Source of the DNA: Taxillus chinensis
Taxonomy: Eukaryota > Streptophyta > Magnoliopsida > Santalales > Loranthaceae
Direction: 5' to 3'
NCBI GenBank assembly: GCA_023512835.1
Contig: JAKCVP010000413.1
Location: forward strand, 248,001 to 312,000
DNA: 64,000 nt
Positions 33,714-44,838 of the stretch are shown one piece after another. Each line of letters opens with the position of its first letter. Positions within the stretch are counted from its first letter, which is position 1. The notes beneath the pieces are model-generated. The model worked only from the letters and a program-made list of their open reading frames with translations, was not told the origin of the DNA and searched no databases. The translations under genes and the position numbers were made by a program.

Positions 33714-34260
33714 TGGGAGGGAGAGAGGTCTATTTATGCGGTTTGGGCGCTAGGCTGCTGCGGGTCACGGGACTGCGGTCGTCTGCTGCTTGCGGCCTGG
33801 CTGACGCAGCAGTGAGTTTCTGGTCAGGTTGAGAGGAGTGTTGAGGGCTGAGTGAGTGAGACAGGCTTCGGTGGGGCTGCATGCGTTTCAGAGGTGACGT
33901 GGTATGTTTTGACGATGATGAGCAGCATCAGGGTGTTGGAAGATGTGAAAGTGAAAACAGCAGCTCTGGCAGCGATGATTCGCAGCGCAAAGCAACATGC
34001 TGGATAAGGCGGAGCTGGATAATTTGCCTCAATGATTACATTGGCAAAAGCCGTACAGCGACGTGATGATCAGTGTGCGGTAGTGATGCTAGTCTATATA
34101 TATTGTCTATTATACATCCAGTCAAAGGTGTGCACAGATCCTCTCATTCGATGAATCAGGGTCGAAACGATTCATATCCCACTCGAAACCCAAAGCGCCA
34201 GCCGCTATGCAATAAACGAATGCAGATAAAAGATGACAAGGTAGTCACATGAGCCTCACC

Positions 34261-35551
34261 TCATACACTGAGTCCACCAGCGTCTTTTGTAGAGTTTTGG
34301 CTGCCCTCCAAGGCCGCTTGTTCTGACCAGACTTGGCCTTCCTTCGCTTCCCAAAAGGCGAGCATGTCGTCTCGCACAAATCGCCACATTCTCTCAATTT
34401 CAGGGTCATATTCGTTAATCACGTCAGTGTCGTTGAGAATCCACCACTTCCCGTGCAAGCTCTTGGCTCCGGCTTCAAGATCCTTTGCGGTCGCAAAGTT
34501 GACGTTCCAGTCCCATTTGAGACGAGTCCATGGCATGTTTCCGTCGGCGCGGTGGGCGTAGTCGAGAAGGCCCTGTTCGGGAAAGGCGGGCCAGAAGCGC
34601 CAGGGGGTGTTCAGTACGGACATGTAGTATTCAAACATGACAGGATCAGGCTTTGTTATCCAGAACCCTGCATTGAGGCTTTTGGCTTGATTGACATCGG
34701 GTGGGATCCTATGAGCTCGCGTCTCAAGCTCGGCAGCGGCAGCAAAGACGTATTCGGTTGGGAGAGGAGCTTCATCGTCCTTAGTCTGGTTGGGAAGGTT
34801 TGCGACCGGTAGAGGGTTCTCTATGCCATCCTCGAGGAAGACGTCATCCAAATTAGTCCGCAGGAGCATGTCGGCGTCAATGAAGGCGATGCGTTGATAT
34901 GAAGTCATGTTGACCAGATGTAGTTTGGAGGAAACATCCTGCCAGCGTCCTTGGCCTGGTGGTACCCAAGGAATCTCAATAGCCGGAACCTCGATGACGG
35001 TACAGCCGTCTGCTTCAAGGCGAGCGCGTCGTACGTGAGGAACCGAGTCGGTGACTAAGACGAGAAAGGGAATGTTATGACGAGTGCGAGTAGCAGGCTG
35101 GTGTAGCAGTTGATAAGCGAGCACACGAGTGGCATTGAAGAAAACACCTGGATCTCTGACAGTCCAGTCGTAGGTGAAGTTGCCGCTCTCGCTCACTGAC
35201 AGATGAGGTTAGCCTGAGGCTCGTGCAGGACGATACGGCGATCTCGAAGCAACGACGCGACTTACAGAAAGTGGCATAGGCGTATGGCCATGTATCTTCG
35301 ACGGGTGCTTCGGGCTGCAAAGGAGTGGTGTCGGGGGCAGCGTGTGAAGGAAAGACATTCTTGACGCGATGCAGGCTGTCCCAGGAGATCTCGTCGCTGG
35401 TGCGGGCAGCCTCTAGCAGCAAGACGACGAAGAGCACGATGCCAGTGACGGCAAAGCCCGTGTAGGCCCGCGAGTTTGTCACGTTCTTCAGCATGGCGAA
35501 GAGGCCGGATGACTTTTCTCGAGGAGTCGAGAAGGACAGGTACGAAGACAT
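34261..35551 (-). CDS. GT8-type (glycogenin-like) glycosyltransferase, type II membrane protein (406 aa)
   Basis: Exon 1 is 35551..35266 and exon 2 is 35195..34261. The intron starts GTAAGT and ends TGTCAG, phase 1. The start MSSYLSFSTPREKSSG leads to one membrane helix (AYTGFAVTGIVLFVVLLLEA), then a luminal stem and the catalytic domain. The domain has RVLAYQLLHQPATRTRH, IPFLVLVTDSV, YQRIAFIDADMLLRTNLDDV (the D-x-D metal and nucleotide-sugar site) and SLNAGFWITKPDPVMFEYY, which are the signatures of family GT8/glycogenin-like enzymes. A Golgi location fits a single N-terminal anchor. The sugar and acceptor cannot be told. The upstream in-frame ATG (35614) would add 21 residues before the natural start and is less likely. 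Confidence 0.88.
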
Positions 35552-36461
35552 GGTTTGAAGGGGCAGTTCAGGGAGGGTGGATTGCAGGCCGGTCCCTGAC
35601 TTACATCCTTTCAATGAACAGGGGCAGGATGAGTGTTGTCATTGGGTCGCTCAGATCTCGCATCCTTGCGATGATCTAGGTCGGATGGAAAGGGGATGGC
35701 GTCAATTAAACATTGCTTAGGTCGCATCTCGATTGGGGTCCTCATTCGCGAGAGAGACGCTTCGATTGCGGGAAAGGGACAAGCTCAAACAGCGTCCGAA
35801 TGCCACTGTTTCCTCCGTGGCGGCCGATGATTTTCCACGGAGCAAGAAAGGGAATGAAGCGCGGGGCGTGGCACTCGTGGACGGGCGTCTAGGGCGTTGG
35901 GGGATCTGGGATAAGCTTGGGTGACAAGCAATTTTGGAAAACCACGACGGGCCGGAGTGGTCTAGCGTTGCGCCTGCGCGCCTGCCAAAACCACCTGCTC
36001 TCAGTGTGCCGCACCTGACATGTGAAGACGATGGGTTGGATGGAACCCAACCCGACTGCACTTCTCTTCTTCTTTGAGCTGCTCTCAAGAGCCATCGCTC
36101 ATCTCATCTACGACCTTCATGCCTCAAAAGCCTGCTCTGTATTTGTGTCCTTCGGTTAATCGGGTCTCCACTAAGTGCGCATCGACGCTGGAGCTGATCC
36201 ACTTTGCTGTATTTGTTGCCATGGATATGTCCTGAAGATTGGGGTAATGACCATGCTCTCAGACCCTGAGAGCGGACCCACGCGGAAGCCGAGCTCCTCA
36301 CTTGCACGCGTACACGCCCATTGATACAAGCCTCTCCACGCTTGATGGACACCGTGTTTGGAGCGAGAGCGCCGGAGTTTACTGCTAATGCTGTCTAGGG
36401 AGTCTACACAAGTTTCAGCGCCGACAAGCAAAGGTGCTGCGGTTGCCGTGGGTCCGAAAAT
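35552..36461. other. Intergenic, no gene seen
   Basis: 5' flank of the GT8 gene and 3' flank of the DUF1989 gene, both minus strand. No supported feature. Confidence 0.45.
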
Positions 36462-37492
36462 CTATCTGACGTTTCCGATCTCTAGTCCTCTGGCCCGCGC
36501 ATCATCTTCTCCGAGCGGCACCTGGACTCCATGCAGCCCGCCATATGGCTTAAAGTCCCATGCTCTCCACTTGCTCAACGCATCGCTGTCGATAATTTCA
36601 AAGACCTCGACCTTCAGGTCTCTACAGCATCGCCTCATACGCTCATTTGCACCGTCGCCATATTCCCAGATGCTCAAGTCGCCACCAGGACATGTGCTCA
36701 ACGCAAGCAAAAGATCCATCTCCGCAAAGAGCTCGATGTAATCTGACGGCTCCGCAGGACAGGCCTCCATGAAATACCGACCCTGCTCGTCCAGGCCAGT
36801 AGCTTGGAACAAGTTGATGACATCGTGAACATCGAACTCGCCAAGTCCATACGGTATGACCGCGCGGGTCAGATTCGAGTGACAGTGAAAGTCATATTCA
36901 GGCGCGTTGATGCCATCACTCGCCAGCATCTTGGACACGTAAGGATCGCACCTCGTTCCTAGCAAATCGTGCACCCGCCCTCCATGCTTTGATGTGCCCC
37001 TTGTACCTGTCTCTTCATCAGTAGCGAAGAGGTTGCTTGAACCATCGCTTGTCATCTTCTTCGTCGCAAGTGAATCGCTGACAATGGTCACCATTGGCCG
37101 CAGGTAAGGTAAGCACGACCACAGTCTATCGTTTACGCTCACGTGCGACGCATGTAGCTGCCGCGTTCGAGACGCCCAGAATCGCTCACGAGGATTTGCG
37201 GCATTCCAGATGTTGAGATCCCCTACTTGAGGTCCGTCTGGCGTTGATATGCGAATGATGCTCTTCGCTGGAGCTTTCCACTAGCGGACCACATATGAGC
37301 TCATAAACACGAGCAACAAAAACAATTCTATCACTGCCGAGAACATACAGCATATCCAGATCTGAGTGTTACTGTGTAAGTATGAATGAGTCTGCGGGGT
37401 GCAGTCTGTAGTTTTTTGTACAGTGCTGAATCTGTATGAAATGGTGACTTTGGATGTGGCGTGTATGCTGGTTTGGGAGCGATGTCAGACAT
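36462..37492 (-). CDS. DUF1989 family protein (urea-carboxylase-associated family), 320 aa
   Basis: Exon 1 is 37492..37349 and exon 2 is 37280..36462. The intron starts GTATGT and ends GCTAG, phase 0. The junction reads RSGYAWKAPAKSIIRIS, the conserved opening of the domain. Further conserved blocks are PDGPQVGDLNIWNAANP, RERFWASRTRQLHASHVSV, HDLLGTRCDPYVSKML, YDFHCHSNLTRAVIPYGL, EFDVHDVINLFQATGLDEQG and LALSTCPGGDLSIW. The paired Cys/His residues in FHCHSN and STCPGGD are typical of the family. In bacteria, relatives are linked to urea carboxylase and amidase gene sets; the reaction in fungi is not established. A short insert (SLATKKMTSDGSSN to KHGGR) separates the two halves. Divergent from ATP12 across 312 bases. 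Confidence 0.88.
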
Positions 37493-37804
37493 TGCACATT
37501 AGTTAGGCAGCACCTGTACTCTTTGAGAGTGGTAGCAACGAGTTGGATTCTTCTTCTGCCAAGAAACAACTGAGGGGAGACGAATGATAAAGCATGGATG
37601 GAGCTGGCAGAGTCCAGACCATAGCGTGGTAGTCAGGTCCTTAACTCCGATCGCCGGCGAGACTCCAACCTCGAACATTGAACGTTCATCCTATTGCATC
37701 AAGCAAGCAAGCAGGCAGCACCCAGCATTGCCTCGAGATCTCACAGTCTTCAATAAATCCAGCCGTATCATTCAAGTCCGGGTACGCATCACAGCCAGAG
37801 GAAA
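37493..37804. promoter_or_regulatory. Divergent promoter region between the DUF1989 gene and ATP12
   Basis: A 312-base shared upstream region with CAAGCAAGCAAGCAGGCAG (about 37699-37717). No TATA box was recognised. Confidence 0.45.
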
Positions 37805-38950
37805 ATGAATATACCAACGCAGTGCCTCCGCCGCCCACGCGCTCTCCACCTCCACCAGACTCTCACCCGCACCCTCCCACGCCTCATCTCCTCCACCCCT
37901 TCTGCCCCAGCAACTCCCCTCCCGCATCCAACCGTCTCCGGCCCTGCACCAAAAGCCCCCACACCGTCCGTAGACTTCCCCTCGGAACAAATCCAGCGCA
38001 AAAGGAAACAAGCAGCCCTCCTCTCCGCAGCCCAGTCAGCAAAAACAAGCGCCGCGAAACCAGCTACAGTCCTGCAGAAGCGCTTCTGGAAAAACGTCGA
38101 CTTGCGCGAGGTAGAAGGCGGATATGAAGTTCATCTCGACGCGCGCCCCGTACGCAGAGCAAACAAAGAAGTCCTCGTGGTGCCAAAAGGCAAGGAGGCG
38201 CTAGCCGTAGGTATAGCGCTCGAATGGGACACACTCGTCAGCGCACAGCAGGCGCTCAAAAGCCAGTATATCCCGCTGACAAGCCTGACGAGTCGCGCCC
38301 TGGACATCGCGCGCGAAGACGCCAGCGCAGAAAACGGCGACATTCGGACGAGCATCATTGAAGTTCTACTGGGCTACCTTCGCACGGATACACTGCTGTG
38401 CTGGGCGCCGAGCCAGACTTCATACCAGGATTTCAGCGGAACGACAGATGCGGCGCAGGAGCGCCCGCTGCGTGATGCGCAGGAGGATGCTGCGAAGCCT
38501 ATTGTCGACTGGCTTACGACGCGCGTGTGGCCTGGCGTCGAGCTTCACCCTGCGCTGGACGAGGGGAGTATCATGCCTAAACCCCAGCCCGAGTTCAGCG
38601 TGCAGATTGTAAGAGGTTGGTTGGCGGGCTTGCCGGCGTGGGAGCTTGCTGGGCTGGAGCGCGCCGTGCTGGCGAGTAAGAGCTTGTGCATCGGTACGCG
38701 CCTGATTGTGGAGTGGAGCGGGAAGTTTGGGGACGTGCGGCGAAATGCAGGGGCCAGTCCGTTGCTGGACGAAAAGGCGAGAGGGGATGCTGCGCAAGGG
38801 GGCAAGTTTGATGTTTATGCTGCGCATCGGGCGTGTACGCTTGAGGTTGCGTATCAGACGCGGAATTGGGGCGAGGTGGAGGACACGCATGATGTTGATC
38901 GGGAGGATGTTAGACGGCAGTTGGGGAGTGCTGTGCTGCTTGTGCAGTAA
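37805..38950 (+). CDS. ATP12: ATP12 chaperone, mitochondrial F1-ATPase assembly (381 aa)
   Basis: A single exon. The N-terminus (MNIPTQCLRRPRALHLHQTL) is basic and hydroxyl-rich, a mitochondrial targeting signal. The ATP12 domain follows: LQKRFWKNVDLREVEGGYEV, LDARPVRRANKEVLVVPKGK, LAVGIALEWDTLVSAQQALK and IPLTSLTSRALDIAREDA, which are family hallmarks, and a C-terminal half with LLGYLRTDTLLCWAPSQ and AGLERAVLASKSLCIG. Atp12 binds free F1-alpha subunits in the matrix and is needed for F1 assembly. The length suits fungal members. The codons are GC-rich and the frame is continuous, so no intron is needed. Confidence 0.94.
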   Translation: MNIPTQCLRRPRALHLHQTLTRTLPRLISSTPSAPATPLPHPTVSGPAPKAPTPSVDFPSEQIQRKRKQAALLSAAQSAKTSAAKPATVLQKRFWKNVDLREVEGGYEVHLDARPVRRANKEVLVVPKGKEALAVGIALEWDTLVSAQQALKSQYIPLTSLTSRALDIAREDASAENGDIRTSIIEVLLGYLRTDTLLCWAPSQTSYQDFSGTTDAAQERPLRDAQEDAAKPIVDWLTTRVWPGVELHPALDEGSIMPKPQPEFSVQIVRGWLAGLPAWELAGLERAVLASKSLCIGTRLIVEWSGKFGDVRRNAGASPLLDEKARGDAAQGGKFDVYAAHRACTLEVAYQTRNWGEVEDTHDVDREDVRRQLGSAVLLVQ

Positions 38951-39199
38951 TGGTGCAGGTTTATATTAGCGCTGTAAGACTCGACTTGTAGCATACTTGT
39001 AAAGATGTTTGTTTAGATAGAGGGAGCATAACGAATATGGATCATCTAGAGGAAGACAGAGTCCAGACGATCATCGAGACAGACGGGAAATCAGACACAC
39101 CAATTCGTCGGACATGATCATGAAACTGACATACCTAATAAATATCAACATCATCATGATCATGATCATAATCAATCAAAATCTCAGATCAAACGCCCT

Positions 39200-40189
39200 T
39201 TAGACGTGCATCAGATCCTTCTCAGCCCCATACTCCACAATCGTCCCCGAAAATCCAAACAACCAAAGCGCAATAAGCCCAAACGCAGTTCCAGCAACAT
39301 ATAGCACAGTCTGCGAAATCAACAGCCCAGTATACGACCCCAGCCCATCCAGCGGCTCAAACATGACGAAGAAGATGGATATGACCGACGCAACATACGA
39401 GGCCGTGCCTAACCACATAGCCGAAACAATAACTCCACCGTACGTGCCGCGCACGGCTCTCGCGCGAACGAGCACCACCACGCCTAGCGCAAGCCCATAG
39501 GCCGCCCACAGAAGTGTATACGCAATTTGCATCGTGCGCACGGCAAGCGTGGAGAGTTTGGGTCTATAACGCGATGACGTGCGACTCGTGTACCGCGTGA
39601 AGTAGTAGAGATAGCGTCTGTACTGCGAAAAGTACGCGCCGTACACGCCAAGACTGGCAATCGACGCAGCGGCGAAGATGAGCCAGAGCACGAAGAAGGT
39701 CCAGCGCAGGCCGCGGCTGCTGGACATGTAAGGCAGTGTGACGCGATAGGAGAGCAGTCCGACGCAGATCTTCGTCAGGACGACGAGGACGGTAAAGGCC
39801 ATGTTGATGTCGAGGGTGAAGTAGGTTGCTGTTGTTGAGGTTGAAGGGCTGCATACTGGGATTATTATGGATGGGATATCGAGCACGCAGGTACTTTTGT
39901 ATTGTCAGTAAGCTTTGGGGGAGCCACTACTCGATGCTCTGAGTGCTACTGACACTGTAGTGAATAGGAGCGCGAATGCGTAGGTTGTCGTCGCGGGCCT
40001 ATCCGTTCTCTTCTTGTAAATGGTCCATTTTGGTCTCTTGATGATGCTATAGCAACATAGCGCGAGGACGGTGGCCAGGAAGATGGATGAGAAGATGATG
40101 GTCACAAGAGTAGACCACTCAGAGCGAAGTTCGGCGGCGCATTGTTCGGCGTTATACCTTGAGTTCCTCGAAGAACTGTAGCTGGACAT
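39200..40189 (-). CDS. Multi-pass membrane protein of unknown function (309 aa)
   Basis: Exon 1 is 40189..39954 and exon 2 is 39893..39200. The intron 39953..39894 (60 bases) starts GTCAGT, has a CTGAC branch site and ends AAAAG, phase 2. The protein starts MSSYSSSRNSRYNAEQCAAE and has about seven hydrophobic helices, for example LVTIIFSSIFLATVLALCCY, FTVLVVLTKICVGLLSY, WTFFVLWLIFAAASIASLGV, MQIAYTLLWAAYGLALGVVV and YVAGTAFGLIALWLFGF. It is a plausible seven-helix protein of the kind common in fungi, but I recognise no receptor motif. Two donors lie close together (GTGTCA and GTCAGT); only GTCAGT gives the correct frame. The function is unknown. Confidence 0.68.
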
Positions 40190-41170
40190 GTCGACGCAGA
40201 TGCTTCATTCAATATTGGCCCGCGCCTCCAAGAAAATGTCGCCAGGGCCCTCATTGCTTGTTATAAAAACCAAGATGCTCGTATAGTCTTGGCTCGGCTA
40301 GCATTGCAATGGGGCTATGCCAACAACACGGTGAAGCGGTCGACAAAGACTAGCGAATGTTCCTAGTGTGAACCAATGACTGCATTTGCGGTCACCATGC
40401 CGTCTGTCTACTTACCTTTTTGGGGGCTACGAAGCGAGCAGGCAGAGGGGCTGCGCCTTGGCCATGCTTCACGTGGCTGGTTTCCACATGGCTTCGCTCG
40501 TAACATTCATGTTAGAGCGATATCCAGGGCGTTTCCATTAGATCACAATTCCCACCCACGACGCACATACAATACAAGGGCGCGCTCTTCTGTGCCAACT
40601 CGAGTAAAGGCTGTGCTGCGTGGATGATGGCGCTGGCAATTCGATCTCATAGCATGAGTCATGCGACCCACGGGGTAATTGCGACCGCTTGAACGGATGT
40701 AAAAGTCGACATGCCACGACGGATGGTGTTTAGGTGCTACTAGGACGCAGTATAATGCATAGAGATGCACTCACCAACGCAGGCGTGCTAGTGGATAGAA
40801 GAAAGTCGTGATGAGCGGAGGCGGAAGACTGAAGTCCAGAGAGTGAGCCTCTGCCAAGACTTTTGTTGACCAGGGTGTGCAAGCGTTGGCCGGCGGCCGC
40901 TCTTAAACAATGCTCAACCTCCACTCCCGTCCACTTCATCTCCTGAAACGTCGTTGCCATTGATTCACATTCACACACGAACAAAGGCTCGTCAATGAAA
41001 TCAAGGCGCATGATTACTTTGCGAAACCTCCATTGGAGTATCTTCTTTCTCTATACGAAGCCCCTAATGTCAGGGGGGTAAAATGGTATCTCAAGACATT
41101 CCTAATAATGCTACCTCACAACACCACCCAAATGCAAAACTAGTCAACGCAAGGTCATCAAGACCAGCGC
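40190..41170. other. Intergenic, no gene seen
   Basis: About 1 kb between the membrane protein start and the GH55 stop (both minus). No supported coding or RNA feature. Confidence 0.45.
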
Positions 41171-43516
41171 TCAGGAGCTCTTCCAGAAAGCGATCGTCGA
41201 CGCAAAGTTGCTTCGGTTGTCGTCGCCAAGGGCCTGCGACGCTCCGTTGTAGGTGAGCATGTTCTTGGTACCAACGGTGCTAAGGCCAAAGATGTTGACT
41301 GTGTCGGCACTACCTTGCACATCGACCATGTTGGTGGAGCAAGTGTTGCTGGCGATACAATCCTGGCCGTAATTCTCGAAGAACGAGTACAGACCAGCAC
41401 CGTAAACAAAGATGTGAGATGAGTTGTTCACAATCAGACCCCAAGCCTTCTTGCAGTCGGCGTCATCGCCACAAGAGGAAAAGTCTGGATCAGTGTATCC
41501 GGATACAGCGTTGGGCTTGAAGTAGGAGTTGAGAGCGTCCGGGTTTGACTGGTAGTAAGGTACCTCGGTCTGAATGAAAGACATGTACACCTTATCGGCG
41601 TTGTTGACGTTGTACTGATACAGCGCAGAATGCTCTGAAGCTGTGCCGTACAACCATGCACCCTCTTTCGACTCGATCAGGACGCCGCGGCCGTTGTAGA
41701 GGTCAATCTGGTTGTGATCTCCGAGGTCCAGCTCATGGTCTGCAAGCCAGAAGTGGCCGTTCTCGATGTATGGGCTGGCTCCCTGTGTGATGTGGAGCAT
41801 CAAGAAGGCGCCGACGCAGGCTTCATTTGCGCCGTGAGTCGAATCTGGGTTCTTAGAGCACTTGTCGGACTGAAGCTGGGTGCCGGCGGAGCCGCCAATG
41901 CGGAAATGAGTATCCCACATTCCGGCGTTACCAGGTGCGCTACCTTTCAAGTTCCACTCCATCAGAATCGCACCAGGAGCAGGTCCAATGGTCTCGAAAA
42001 CTAGATCAGAGATCTCAACGTCACCTTTTTCATCAGCGTTACCGATTCGCCATACTGGCTTCGGGTTGCTCGCATCGTTGAATTTGCTTCCTTGCGCCAT
42101 AATCAGGGGCCAGATCTCGCCAACAATCTTGATCCCAGCTGGGACTTGGATGGTGTCTGATATGACGTATGCTCCGTGGTCAAAGAAAGCGATCTTGCCT
42201 TTTGATACAGCATCATTGAGGAAGTTCTGGACCATAGTCGTGTCATCAGTCGTGCCGTCGCCCTTGGCACCAAAGGTCTTTGCAGAACTGAAGCTGTCGC
42301 TGGAGTAGCCTTCATACTGTGGCTTGGAGCGTTCGAAGAATTTTCCATCCCCATCAACAAGGCCAGTCTTGTCCAGGGAGGCACCGGAATCGGCGGCCTT
42401 TTCTTGTCCAGAAGTGCCCGCATAGTGGCGTCCCTGGGCCCAAGACTTGGTGAGACCGCCACCGTTGAGGAGAGTGTTGCCATTGGTGTCGGCAACGGCC
42501 TGAGAGGAACCGGAGAAGTCGACATTGTCAATGATGAGGGCACCGCCGCCCACAGGAACGCTGTTTGTAGACCAGGCGGTCTTGACACCAATAGGGGTTC
42601 CTACGAATTTGGAGTCCTGTAGCAGAACGCTGCCGACAGTCTGGTTCTGAGGGCTGTTGGACATGTCCACACCGATGCCACAGTTGTTGACGTTGATGCT
42701 CTTCAGAGCCCAGAGCCAGTTCCAGTTCATGAAGATGGCAGTGTTGCAGTTGTTGAAGGTCATGTTCTTGGTGGTGAACTGCTGGTTGCCCAAGAAAGCA
42801 CCGTAGTTGCCGCCATTGAAGGTCAGGTCGGTCATGAAACCACCAGAACCATTGTCCATGAAGATACCTTGCTGCTTGTTGGCTTGACCGCCACCCTGGA
42901 CCATTTCAAACCTAATGTTCTGGAGAGAAGTGGCCTGGGCGACCTGCCAGTGGATACCAGCACCGCGATCCTGAGGAATTGCAGTCAAGTCAATAACGAA
43001 GTTACGCACTTGGCGGTAAAAGTTGTTCTGGTTGGTGTACCAGTTGACACCACCGTCGGCATACGGGTCAGAGTCGAGGAGAGCAATGCCCTGGAAGCCA
43101 GGAGCACCCTTGATGACGGGCAAGTCGGTGGGATCACCGTATGCGGAGGAGTAGTAGTACATGACAATGGGCTTTGAAATGACATAAGTGCCGGGGGGGA
43201 AGAAGACGAGAGCGGGAGTGATGGTGGTAGAGTCGCAACCCTGACCGCAGCGGTTGCCGTCAGAGAAAGCTCTGTTGATGGCATCGGTGTCGTCAGTAGA
43301 GCCGTCACCCTTGGCACCATAGTCTTGGACGTTGCGGTAGACCTTGTAGCCGCTGTCGCTGCCGTAGGCGACAGTGCCTTGGTGGGTGATCTTATCAAGC
43401 CAGAAGTTGGAACCCGAACGGACAGCAAGTTCCTTGGGCTCAGAGGCAAGAGGTGCAGCGAGGGAGGTGATGGAAAGAAGTGAGAGCGCACTCGCGCAGA
43501 GTGAAGCGAACTTCAT
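41171..43516 (-). CDS. Secreted GH55 exo-beta-1,3-glucanase (781 aa)
   Basis: A single exon. Start chosen at MKFASLCASALSLLSITSLA (43516), a clear signal peptide; the longer frame upstream encodes a Ser-rich leader that would hide it. The mature enzyme has the two parallel beta-helix (pectate-lyase-like) modules of family GH55. The first opens VQDYGAKGDGSTDDTDAINR and the second KTFGAKGDGTTDDTTMVQNF. Other family segments are LVFFPPGTYVISKPIVMYYY, GSGGFMTDLTFNGGNYGAFL and GAWLYGTASEHSALYQYNV, the last being the usual acidic active-site stretch. These enzymes release glucose or gentiobiose from beta-1,3-glucan of fungal or plant origin outside the cell. The length fits the family. No GPI signal is apparent at the C-terminus (STIAFWKSS). 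Confidence 0.93.
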   Translation of the reverse strand: MKFASLCASALSLLSITSLAAPLASEPKELAVRSGSNFWLDKITHQGTVAYGSDSGYKVYRNVQDYGAKGDGSTDDTDAINRAFSDGNRCGQGCDSTTITPALVFFPPGTYVISKPIVMYYYSSAYGDPTDLPVIKGAPGFQGIALLDSDPYADGGVNWYTNQNNFYRQVRNFVIDLTAIPQDRGAGIHWQVAQATSLQNIRFEMVQGGGQANKQQGIFMDNGSGGFMTDLTFNGGNYGAFLGNQQFTTKNMTFNNCNTAIFMNWNWLWALKSINVNNCGIGVDMSNSPQNQTVGSVLLQDSKFVGTPIGVKTAWSTNSVPVGGGALIIDNVDFSGSSQAVADTNGNTLLNGGGLTKSWAQGRHYAGTSGQEKAADSGASLDKTGLVDGDGKFFERSKPQYEGYSSDSFSSAKTFGAKGDGTTDDTTMVQNFLNDAVSKGKIAFFDHGAYVISDTIQVPAGIKIVGEIWPLIMAQGSKFNDASNPKPVWRIGNADEKGDVEISDLVFETIGPAPGAILMEWNLKGSAPGNAGMWDTHFRIGGSAGTQLQSDKCSKNPDSTHGANEACVGAFLMLHITQGASPYIENGHFWLADHELDLGDHNQIDLYNGRGVLIESKEGAWLYGTASEHSALYQYNVNNADKVYMSFIQTEVPYYQSNPDALNSYFKPNAVSGYTDPDFSSCGDDADCKKAWGLIVNNSSHIFVYGAGLYSFFENYGQDCIASNTCSTNMVDVQGSADTVNIFGLSTVGTKNMLTYNGASQALGDDNRSNFASTIAFWKSS

Positions 43517-44838
43517 GGCGAGAGACGAGGAAGCGCAACGACCTGCGTTGTTGCAATGGGAAAAAGTTTGTGTGGAATGAGTGTGGTTGGATGCTGATTG
43601 GGAAGGAGTGTAGAGTGAAAGACTGAAGGAGCGACGCAATCAATGCGTTGCAGAAAGTTGAAAGACACAACAGAGAGGGAATAGAGGCGGATGAGGAGGA
43701 GCAGGAGAAGGCAGGAGAATGAGGTCGAGGGCAGCGAGATATAGGATGCGATGAGATGGCGGATGAGGATGAGATGGGCAGATGGCCGAATGGAGCAAGG
43801 GGCGGGAGCGCGATGCGATGCAGTTTCAGTATCACGACGGAAAGCGGATTGCAGGTTTCGTGTCGGTACAGCGTATTGCGACCTGGCCCCGTCGAGTGGA
43901 CGGATTGTCTTATAACAGTGCACTCTAGCGCGGAGTAGCACTGTCTCCAGCGAGGGCTGGTGTGGTGGTGGCACGCGGCGAGGAGAGATGTGAATTCTCC
44001 TAACGCAATCATTGCTCCTACCTCACGACAGCACACGACAGCCACAGGTGACGGATCTTCGCACCAGCCTCGGCAGGAGCAGCAAATCTGCAGCGCCTTC
44101 GCCAATGAAGAGGAGGAGGCGGAGGAGTTGCAGTGCGTGTACTGACTGTAGCGACGGCGCAGGAGCCGGACGGGGGCCCAATCAGCAGCCACAAGTGCCT
44201 GTGCGCATCGATGCTCAGGCACAAGCGCTGGCCTAGCGTCCGTGTGAGTGGCTCTCTGGCCCTGCTGGCCGACACTCTGCTACCACCTTCTCCACCACCA
44301 AACCTGCTGTCCTTCCTGCTTTGGCCTGAAACCCGTGCGCATGGCCGTGGCAAACCCTGGCACGATCGTCCCCTCGACGCTCCTCATGAGTGCGCCATCT
44401 GACACCCGCCATCCTCCCTCCCTCCTGCACGCGACCGAGCCAGCTGCGCGTCCGCTGCAACGCTACGAAACACCTGCGAGAGTCGACAAACGCGGGGATA
44501 GAGTTGCGAGGCCACTCGCTTCCCTCTGACAGCCGCCTGTGATTGTCATCATCCTATTTTGTTCCCGAGATTGTCTACAGTCGATCTTGCCGCATCTCGT
44601 CAAGCGGCTCCTCGACGCCTCCAAAATACTTTCCACTTCGTACCTGCGGCACAGACCACTCGTAATCCACTGCACCTCTCCTCGTCCCAGCTGTCTGCTC
44701 GACCCTGGCGGCACAAGACACGCCTGCATTTCCCTTTTCGACAAAGCCCGTCACACGGCCTTCCTTCGTGCCTACTTCGCGCCTCTGGTGCCACCGACGC
44801 TTGCTCGACGATCGCCGCCTCTCCTGAGACCCCTCGCG
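43517..44838. other. Intergenic: GH55 upstream region
   Basis: About 1.3 kb holding the GH55 promoter and the aminotransferase 3' flank. A long minus-strand frame extends from GH55 through here but has no family likeness and is rejected. Confidence 0.5.

Larger units (their letters stand above)
33105..34260. other. Gene-poor stretch with simple repeats
   Basis: 3' flank of the secreted-protein gene and 3' flank of the GT8 gene. Contains an (ACACCC)n run near 33425-33447 and an (AAG)n run near 33674-33713. A plus-strand frame (33388-33753) spans both repeats and is not convincing. Confidence 0.5.

Noticed and set aside
33388..33753. 121-codon His/Pro-rich frame ending in a Lys/Arg-rich tail
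   Set aside because: It is built largely from the ACACCC and AAG simple repeats. A GTAAGT inside it is a possible donor, but no partner exon was found.
43440..44222. 260-codon minus-strand frame reaching from GH55 into its upstream region
   Set aside because: It overlaps the GH55 start in another frame, is Ser/Cys/His-rich without a family pattern, and reads as leader DNA.
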